Source: a virus | IMG/VR virus record: IMGVR_UViG_3300025892_000139 | Span: 1-25,136 of that record | Direction: 5' to 3' (one strand) | DNA length: 25,136 bases | Shown: positions 19,707-25,136 of the stretch, one piece after another | How the letters are laid out: the number at the start of each line of letters is the position of its first letter | How positions within the stretch are numbered: position 1 is the stretch's first letter | The notes under the pieces: model-generated | Databases searched by the model: none | What the model saw: the letters and a program-made list of their open reading frames with translations, nothing else | What the model was told of the DNA's origin: nothing | Program-made: the position numbers and the translations under genes

Positions 19707-20384
19707 TTAATTGTTATCTATAAATTTAAATATATCATCAAAAGGTGGAGCTATATCTTTTTCTGATTCTCCTGGTTCTTTATATTCATACTTATATTTT
19801 TTTCCTTTACCTATTGTTTGTATTAAAGTTGGAACAAATTTTAAAAAAGTATAATCTTTCCACTTTAATAAATCTTTAGGAAAACAAACGTTATAAGATG
19901 TATCCCAACCTTTTTCTAAAAGTAAACCTGTTATTACTTTAGCAATCATTCCTATTTCTATAGCACCAGATTCTCTATTGTGAGTATTTACAAAATTTCT
20001 ATCGTGTAATTCCCATTTTGAATTAGATTTAGCAAATTTCTCTTTATGATATTCATTAGGTGGAGCTTCTCTCGGAGTAATTATTAGTGTATAAGGAGCG
20101 TTATAAATGTGAAATAATCCCTCATTAGGTGAATACTTTGATTGATCTAGACCAAATTCTTTTATGTCAGTATCTATTTTGTTTCCCTCACATAGATTCC
20201 ACAATTCAATACTGCGTTGTTTATTTGGACCTAAAACGTTTACTTGATATGGAAATGCTTTTTGTTTAGAGGTAACAAGAGGATATGCTGTTTTAAGTAT
20301 TTCTTTTATTTCAGCTTCAGTAGGAACAATTTCCTCGTCATAAATTGATACGTGTTTTCTTTTGTTAAATATGTTCTTTATCAT
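19707..20384 (-). CDS. Nitroreductase-like flavoprotein between nrdA and nrdB
   Basis: A protein of about 225 residues following the FMN-dependent nitroreductase pattern: an N-terminal RKHVSIYDEEIVPTEAEI with an early Arg, a helix ILKTAYPLVTSKQ, a central YNAPYTLIIT strand, and AIEIGMIAKVITGLLLEKGW, the glycine-containing helix of the family. The start is the ATG 20382-20384 in a TAATG overlap with nrdA; a TTG four codons earlier is less likely. Placement inside the nrd operon suggests a redox partner for ribonucleotide reductase or for flavin, but the substrate is unknown. Confidence 0.7.
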   Translation of the reverse strand: MIKNIFNKRKHVSIYDEEIVPTEAEIKEILKTAYPLVTSKQKAFPYQVNVLGPNKQRSIELWNLCEGNKIDTDIKEFGLDQSKYSPNEGLFHIYNAPYTLIITPREAPPNEYHKEKFAKSNSKWELHDRNFVNTHNRESGAIEIGMIAKVITGLLLEKGWDTSYNVCFPKDLLKWKDYTFLKFVPTLIQTIGKGKKYKYEYKEPGESEKDIAPPFDDIFKFIDNN

Positions 20385-22711
20385 TAAATTGTACAAGAAT
20401 CACAGTTTTCTGGATCCTCTTCCTCTTTTACTTCTTCTTGTTTATCCTCTGGCACGTTATCGTGGAACCCAACTGGATGAGCAGGTTCTTCTTCATCCTT
20501 CTTACTGTCATATGTGTTTTGATAATAAGAAGTCTTCCAACCTAGTTTATATGTCGTCAACAAATCTTGTGCCATTACCGATACTGGTACTTGACCATCG
20601 GTATAGTTTTCAGGATTATAAGACCAGTTACCTGATATTGCCTGGTCAAAATACTTTTGCATTACAGCAACGATATTTATATATCCTTCATTCCCTTTCA
20701 TATCCCAAAGTAGTGTATAAAAATTCTTTAGTTTTTGATATTCAGGTACGATTTGTTTTAATGGTCCTTTTTTAGATTTTTTAACTGACAAATAATCTCT
20801 TGGTGGTTCAATGCCATTTGTTGCATTTGATACAACAGATGATGATTCACTAGGCATTTGAGCAGAAAGTGTTGAGTGTCTTAAACCACTTTCTTTTATT
20901 TCTTTTCTTAACCATTCCCAATCGTAAGTGTAATCTCTTTTTACTAATTCATCTACGTCTTTTTTATAAGTGTCAATAGGTAGTATACCATCTGCATATT
21001 TTGTTTGTTTAAATGCTGAACATTGTCCTTTTTCTTTTGCAAGTTGATTACTTGCCTTTAATAGAAAATATTGAAATGCTTCTGTAAGTTTATCAACTTG
21101 TCTCCATGCAAGTTTCTGTTCATACTTGTAACCTTTTTTAGCAAGATAGTGAGCAAGGCCAATATAACCAATACCTAAACTTCTTCTTGCCTTTGTAGAT
21201 ACTTCAGCGGCATTGATAGGATATTTTTGATGGTCTATAATTTCATCTAATGCTCTTACGGCCAAATCACACAAAGGTTCTAGTTCATCTCTTTTATTGA
21301 TTTTACCCACATTGATGGCAGATAAAATACATAAAGCAATTTCACCTTCTCCATCAATGTGTTGTATTGGAGTGGTTGGTAAAGTTATTTCCTGACATAG
21401 ATTGGACATGTAAATTCTATCTTTAAAAGATGAGTGAGTATTACAATGGTCAATATTCATAATATAGATACGGCCTGTTTCAGCACGTTCTTTCAATATA
21501 TCAAAAAATAATTCTTGTGCGTTTATTTTCTTTTTCTTAATGCTAATTTTTCTTTCTGCTTTTTCGTAGAGTTCATCAAACTCTGGTGTACCCCAAGCCT
21601 CATATAGTTCAGGTACTTCGTGTGGTGAAAATAAAGTTATATCTTCATTGTTAATAAATCTTTCATAAAATAGTTTTGATAACTGTATTGAGTAATCTAA
21701 TTTTCTAACTCGATTATCTTCACTACCTTTATTGTTTTTAAGAACAATAATGTCACCTATTTCTTGGTGCCAGATTGGAAAGTGGACTGTTGCTGATCCT
21801 CCTCGGACTCCATTTTGAGTGCAACACTTAACCGTTGCCTCAAACTTTTTAAGAAAAGGTATAACACCAGTGTGTTGGACCTCCCCACCTCGTATCCTTG
21901 CATTGATTCCACGTATCCTGCCTGCATTGATTCCGATTCCAGCTCTTTGAGCGATGTATCTTCCAATCGCCATATCACCAGAGAAAATACTAGGTAAGGT
22001 ATCATCAATATCAACCAATACACAACTCGCATACTGACGTAAAGGAGTTCGTACACCAGCCATAACGGGAGTAGGAATATTGATTTTGAATTGACTAATT
22101 GCGTCATAATATTTTTTAACATAACTCATCCTCGTTTCTTTTGGGTATTTAGCAAACAACGTTGCTGAAATAAGCATGTACATAAATTGTGGTGTTTCAT
22201 ACACCTGATTAGTACTTCTATCTTGTACTAGATATTTGTCTATCACTTGTCTTAATCCAGCATAAGTAAAATCATAATCTCTATTATGATTGATCCAATT
22301 TTCCATTCTATCAAAATCCTTTCTTTGATAGTTTTCTAAAATTTCTTTATCATATAATCCTAACTCTACAACTTTTTTAACATGGTCATAAAGGTGTGGG
22401 TGATCCCATAGTTTGCCGATAACTTGTTTTCTCAATGAATATAAAAGTAATCTACTTGCTACATATGTGTAATTAGGATTATTTAAATCTATTAAGTCTG
22501 CAGCTGACTTTACTAAAATCTGTTGAATATCATCTGTTGTAATGCCATCATAAAATTGTAAACCACTTTTCATTTCTACTTGGGAAGAAGATACTCCAGT
22601 TATATCTTCACAAGCATACTCAACCATTTCATGTATCTTTTCAATGTTAAGAGGTTCTGTTCCTCTATCTTTTCTTTTTTTGACGTTTATAGACTCGTTT
22701 CCCATTACCAT
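20384..22711 (-). CDS. nrdA: Ribonucleotide reductase class Ia alpha subunit
   Basis: A 775-residue R1 protein. The N-terminal ATP-cone is recognisable (VKKRKDRGTEPLNIEKIHEM). Catalytic features are YASCVLVDI (first redox Cys), NLCQEITLP (thiyl-radical Cys with Asn and Glu) and LCILSAINVGKI (second redox Cys). MPSESSSVVSNATNG is the phosphate-binding block, and the C-terminus CDSCTI carries the shuttle cysteines Cys770/Cys773 reduced by thioredoxin or glutaredoxin. The length equals the E. coli and T4 enzymes. AAGGAG precedes the first ATG. It is ten bases behind primase in one transcript. Confidence 0.98.
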   Translation of the reverse strand: MVMGNESINVKKRKDRGTEPLNIEKIHEMVEYACEDITGVSSSQVEMKSGLQFYDGITTDDIQQILVKSAADLIDLNNPNYTYVASRLLLYSLRKQVIGKLWDHPHLYDHVKKVVELGLYDKEILENYQRKDFDRMENWINHNRDYDFTYAGLRQVIDKYLVQDRSTNQVYETPQFMYMLISATLFAKYPKETRMSYVKKYYDAISQFKINIPTPVMAGVRTPLRQYASCVLVDIDDTLPSIFSGDMAIGRYIAQRAGIGINAGRIRGINARIRGGEVQHTGVIPFLKKFEATVKCCTQNGVRGGSATVHFPIWHQEIGDIIVLKNNKGSEDNRVRKLDYSIQLSKLFYERFINNEDITLFSPHEVPELYEAWGTPEFDELYEKAERKISIKKKKINAQELFFDILKERAETGRIYIMNIDHCNTHSSFKDRIYMSNLCQEITLPTTPIQHIDGEGEIALCILSAINVGKINKRDELEPLCDLAVRALDEIIDHQKYPINAAEVSTKARRSLGIGYIGLAHYLAKKGYKYEQKLAWRQVDKLTEAFQYFLLKASNQLAKEKGQCSAFKQTKYADGILPIDTYKKDVDELVKRDYTYDWEWLRKEIKESGLRHSTLSAQMPSESSSVVSNATNGIEPPRDYLSVKKSKKGPLKQIVPEYQKLKNFYTLLWDMKGNEGYINIVAVMQKYFDQAISGNWSYNPENYTDGQVPVSVMAQDLLTTYKLGWKTSYYQNTYDSKKDEEEPAHPVGFHDNVPEDKQEEVKEEEDPENCDSCTI

Positions 22712-22721
22712 TTTTCTCTCC

Positions 22722-23738
22722 TTAACAACGTTTGTATGAATTTAATTGAGTAATTGCTGACAAACCTGAATAGGTATTGTCGAATATAATTTTTTGTATT
22801 TGTTCTTTTGTCTTGCCGTTTACGATCATTTCGTTAATATCTTTTTCTTTTGTTCCTTCTGGCCATATTGTTACCATATAACTTTTATCAATCAACTTAT
22901 ACATTCTATCTATAATTTCTTTATTTCTTGGTTCGTTATCAAAAATAAAAACAACATCTTTTTTTTCAACAGGTAGTTGTAGATCAGCACCACCAGCCGC
23001 AAGACAATTTTCAAGGAACAAACTATCTAATGGACCTTCAACTATGTATAATCTTTTGTGTAGATTAATTCGTTCTAGGCCAAATATTTTTTGTTTGTTT
23101 TCCTGTAGTTTTATTGTTAGATATTTTGGTTGTTCTTTACCAAATGCTCTGCCTTGTAAAGCAAAGACTTCACCACCAACATCATAAAAAGGTATTATCA
23201 ATCTAGGATGTTCGTATTTTTTATTTAGACTATCAAAAGTCCCTGGGCGTATCTTATTTACATACGTTTGGAACTTGTCGCAATAATATAATCGGTCAAA
23301 GTATTCTGTAGGCAGTTTTCGTTTTATCAAATACTGCTTTGCAGGATGTTCATTCTCAATGTTACTAAAGGTTGTAAGGCCTTGTAGAGGTGTAGATTTT
23401 AATTTTTGTTTTGTGTTAGTTTTAAACTTATCAAATAAACTTTCAGCGTCATTTGATGGTTTACTACCTTTATATCTTTCTAAAATATATTGGTCGTATA
23501 AAGGTCTATCAACTAATTTTATAAGATTTGCCAGATTGTGTGAAGCACTACAATTATGGCATTTAAAAAACATATCATTTTTTACTCTATAAAGATATGC
23601 TCTTGCCTTTGTTTTAGACTTTTTAGAATCACCACAAACAGGACAACGAAAATTGAAAAGGTAATCTCGTTTCTTTTTAAACTGTTGTAATCTAGGCTGT
23701 ATTTTACTAATATAATTTAAATCAATGTAACCACTCAT
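22722..23738 (-). CDS. 61: DNA primase, T4 gp61-type
   Basis: A 338-residue primase with an N-terminal zinc-binding domain (CPVC at 32-35, CHNC at 60-63) and a TOPRIM-like catalytic domain: RLIIPFYDVGGEVFALQGR, the metal motif IVEGPLDSLF and the acidic FIFDNEP. The order matches T4 gp61, which partners helicase gp41. It synthesises RNA primers on the lagging strand. The upstream region has a strong promoter whose -10 ends seven bases before the ATG and no ribosome site, so it may be translated leaderless. It leads the primase-nrd operon. Confidence 0.92.
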   Translation of the reverse strand: MSGYIDLNYISKIQPRLQQFKKKRDYLFNFRCPVCGDSKKSKTKARAYLYRVKNDMFFKCHNCSASHNLANLIKLVDRPLYDQYILERYKGSKPSNDAESLFDKFKTNTKQKLKSTPLQGLTTFSNIENEHPAKQYLIKRKLPTEYFDRLYYCDKFQTYVNKIRPGTFDSLNKKYEHPRLIIPFYDVGGEVFALQGRAFGKEQPKYLTIKLQENKQKIFGLERINLHKRLYIVEGPLDSLFLENCLAAGGADLQLPVEKKDVVFIFDNEPRNKEIIDRMYKLIDKSYMVTIWPEGTKEKDINEMIVNGKTKEQIQKIIFDNTYSGLSAITQLNSYKRC

Positions 23739-23745
23739 AATAAAC

Positions 23746-23774
23746 AGTATATACTATATATACTATTTTGTCAA
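23746..23774 (-). promoter_or_regulatory. Sigma70-type promoter for the primase-nrd operon
   Basis: Minus strand: TTGACA (23769-23774), 17 bases, TATACT (23746-23751). The -10 ends 7 bases before the primase ATG. Alternating TA repeats fill the spacer. Confidence 0.72.
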
Positions 23775-23781
23775 GGTCCTA

Positions 23782-24240
23782 TTACAGAATTTTAAATACT
23801 GACATCAACTGAGGCATAGACAATCCTAGCACTATTGCCGCCCCTATGATGATCCATCTGTATTTCTCAAAAACGCCTATCCTACCGTCTAAATTTGAGT
23901 TTAAAGTCTTAATTTCACACATTAAACGCTTTTCTGACATCTCAATTTCATCGGTTAATTGATTGTGAATCTTGTTGATTCTAGCGTGTAATTCTTTATA
24001 ATTTGTATCAAATTCAACCCTACGATTCTCTATTAGGTTAAATATTGCTTTATCAATTTCCTCTTGTTTAGATAGTTTTTCTTCGTGTACGGCCAACATA
24101 GATTTAATACTTCCTGATATATCAGTTAATTTATCTATTGCGTTGTCAAGTTTAGTATTTACACTAGCAACCTGTTCAACTTCAGTTTTAAGAACCTGAA
24201 CATCTGTAGCAAGTTTCTGTATGTCGTTTAATTCGGCCAT
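23782..24240 (-). CDS. Coiled-coil protein with C-terminal membrane anchor
   Basis: A 152-residue protein. Residues 1-125 are almost continuous heptad coiled coil (IQKLATDVQVLKTEVEQVAS and onward), and residues about 128-148 are one hydrophobic helix (WIIIGAAIVLGLSMPQLM). The layout of a long cytoplasmic coil plus C-terminal anchor is common in uncharacterised proteins of marine T4-like phages and superficially like XhlA/hemolysin-type lysis accessory proteins. The ATG has no strong ribosome site. A relaxed AATAAATA late box ends 5 bases upstream. Confidence 0.8.
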   Translation of the reverse strand: MAELNDIQKLATDVQVLKTEVEQVASVNTKLDNAIDKLTDISGSIKSMLAVHEEKLSKQEEIDKAIFNLIENRRVEFDTNYKELHARINKIHNQLTDEIEMSEKRLMCEIKTLNSNLDGRIGVFEKYRWIIIGAAIVLGLSMPQLMSVFKIL

Positions 24241-24254
24241 AATAGTATTTATTC

Positions 24255-24455
24255 TTATGCGGCTTTAAGCATAGACCTTAACTCCTGTAATCGTTTCATT
24301 TTATATAGTTTTATAAATGTTTTCTTTCTTCTACGCAGTTTTTGTTTCTTAATTTTGAGCCAATGTGTATTGAGTATGTATAGTTTTCTTTTTTTATCAT
24401 TTCTTATTATCCTTTTTACTAGTAGTCTGATCTTTCTCTTTTGAAGTAAGGTCAT
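24255..24455 (-). CDS. Small Arg/Lys-rich protein, 66 aa (start uncertain)
   Basis: A strongly basic protein (KRKIRLLVKRIIRNDKKRKL, LRRRKKTFIKLYKMKRLQEL) with a short hydrophobic end. The ATG at 24455 has GGAGG only 4 bases away and the first 59 bases overlap the cyclase gene, so a later start may be used. Basic composition alone suggests RNA or DNA contact. Coding status is less secure than that of its neighbours. Confidence 0.45.
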   Translation of the reverse strand: MTLLQKRKIRLLVKRIIRNDKKRKLYILNTHWLKIKKQKLRRRKKTFIKLYKMKRLQELRSMLKAA

Positions 24456-25136
24456 AACCCTCCATTAAGTTTGTTACTGGTTTATAAATGGTTACTAACT
24501 CATCTTTACCCTTAACCTTAATTTTATCTAGCTCAATTGACTTAATATCTTTCAGTTGTTCTTTTGTATAGGAAGAATAAATCAAAGGTGTAACCTTTCC
24601 ATTTTCATCTCTATAGTTTCTTGTAGCAGCCTCAAGTCTAGCTGCCAAGTTTACAGCGTCACCTATAACAGAATAATCTAATCGGTTTTCACTACCCATA
24701 TTACCGACAATACAAATTCCTGTGTTAACACCTGAACCTATGTTTATATCAGGAAGACCTTTCTCCCTAAATTCTTTTTTTAATTTTTCAGTTTCTTCAG
24801 CACATTCTATACCTGTCTTTACAGCCATCTCAGCGTGATTAGGACAATCTAATGGTGCGTTCCAAAATGCCATAATACAATCACCCATATACTTGTCAAT
24901 CGTACCACCATTTCTTAAAACGATTTGACTCATACGATTTAGATAATCATTGATTACAGCAACTAGTCCTTCAGGATCATCTTTGTTTTTATAGTATTCA
25001 GAAATAGGAGTAAAACCTACAATGTCCATAAACAAGAAAGACATTTCTTTTCTATCACCACCAAGTTTTAGTTTTTCAGGATTCTTTACAAGTATAGCAA
25101 CTTGTCTTGGATCCAAATACTTCTCAAACTGTTTTC
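24397..25136 (-). CDS. Class III adenylate/guanylate cyclase catalytic domain (5' end outside window)
   Basis: The frame is open to the right edge, where FEKYLDPRQVAILVKNP precedes the catalytic domain, so the start lies beyond 25136. Class III features are all present: FLFMDIVGFTP with the first metal Asp, TIDKYMGDCIMAFW with a Lys and the second Asp, LDYSVIGDAVNLAARLEAAT with the Asp, Asn and Arg of the active site. The Lys/Asp pair at the base-recognition positions favours ATP, hence cAMP. A short Lys-rich tail follows. Upstream sensory or membrane domains are common in this family and may be off-window. Cyclases are unusual in T4-like phages. Confidence 0.9.
   Translation of the reverse strand, partial: KQFEKYLDPRQVAILVKNPEKLKLGGDRKEMSFLFMDIVGFTPISEYYKNKDDPEGLVAVINDYLNRMSQIVLRNGGTIDKYMGDCIMAFWNAPLDCPNHAEMAVKTGIECAEETEKLKKEFREKGLPDINIGSGVNTGICIVGNMGSENRLDYSVIGDAVNLAARLEAATRNYRDENGKVTPLIYSSYTKEQLKDIKSIELDKIKVKGKDELVTIYKPVTNLMEGYDLTSKEKDQTTSKKDNKK

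Noticed and set aside
20674-20681. Exact TATAAATA on the minus strand inside nrdA
   Set aside because: It is deep within conserved coding sequence, about 290 bases before the next start, and most likely a chance match.
340-24000. Plus-strand open frames of 60-148 codons throughout the window
   Set aside because: All lie antisense to well-supported minus-strand genes, lack ribosome sites and have no recognisable domains. They are shadows of AT-rich coding sequence.
24310-24400. Short ATG frame of 29 codons starting at the cyclase stop
   Set aside because: It is very short and lies over the longer basic frame at 24255-24455. It shows no motif, and neither frame is secure here.
1-25136. CRISPR arrays, insertion sequences, integrase or attachment sites
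   Set aside because: No regularly spaced repeats, transposase or integrase motifs, or terminal inverted repeats were found by reading. The sequence is consistent with a lytic phage core region.

Overview
This 25,136-base window is strongly AT-rich and tightly packed. Every supported gene is on the minus strand, so transcription runs from high to low coordinates, with ATGA/TAATG overlaps and few gaps. The replication and nucleotide genes (gp32, gp59, gp33, a gp61-type primase, NrdA/NrdB, a RuvC-like resolvase) identify a T4-like myovirus. The small accessory families resemble those of marine T4-like phages. A circularly permuted, two-piece tmRNA of the alphaproteobacterial type and the very low GC suggest an alphaproteobacterial host, most plausibly SAR11/Pelagibacterales. 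The host is an inference.

Layout in transcription order. (1) 25136-23782: a class III nucleotide cyclase cut by the window edge, a short basic protein and a membrane-anchored coiled coil. (2) 23738-17891: primase, NrdA, a nitroreductase-like protein, NrdB, a zinc ribbon and a RuvC-like nuclease, i.e. precursor supply, priming and recombination. (3) 17741-14771: small mostly unrecognised genes, including a 2H-phosphoesterase-like protein with two HIT motifs. (4) 14796-13134: four consecutive exported proteins or lipoproteins. (5) 13144-11505: glutaredoxin, a hypothetical, a winged-helix-like DNA-binding protein and a DUF6433-type protein. (6) 11298-6227: small proteins with a SprT-like metalloprotease, a glucosaminidase-type lysin, a SufE-like protein and a lipoprotein. 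(7) 6224-3727: M15 peptidase, isochorismatase-like hydrolase, PD-(D/E)XK nuclease and an exported protein. (8) 3726-1: the permuted tmRNA, gp33, an SGNH hydrolase, gp59, two hypotheticals and gp32.

Regulation is unusually legible. At least ten sigma70-type promoters (TTGACA/TTGACT, 16-17 bp, TATAAT-like) sit in or beside the gaps, all firing leftward, many preceded by GC at the -35. At four of them (gp33, 8843, 16216 and primase) the -10 box ends only 6-7 bases before the ATG and no Shine-Dalgarno is seen, which predicts leaderless mRNAs. T4-type late boxes (TATAAATA, or the relaxed NATAAATA) lie before gp32, before the exported gene plus tmRNA, and before a few others. gp32 has both promoter types, and a 13-bp hairpin lies only in its predicted early leader.

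The strongest non-coding discovery is the tmRNA at about 3503-3726. Its CCA end precedes its GGGG 5' end, the acceptor strands pair over 7 bp, there is a short ANNLAMAA tag frame, and a terminal H-type pseudoknot runs straight into the gp33 promoter.
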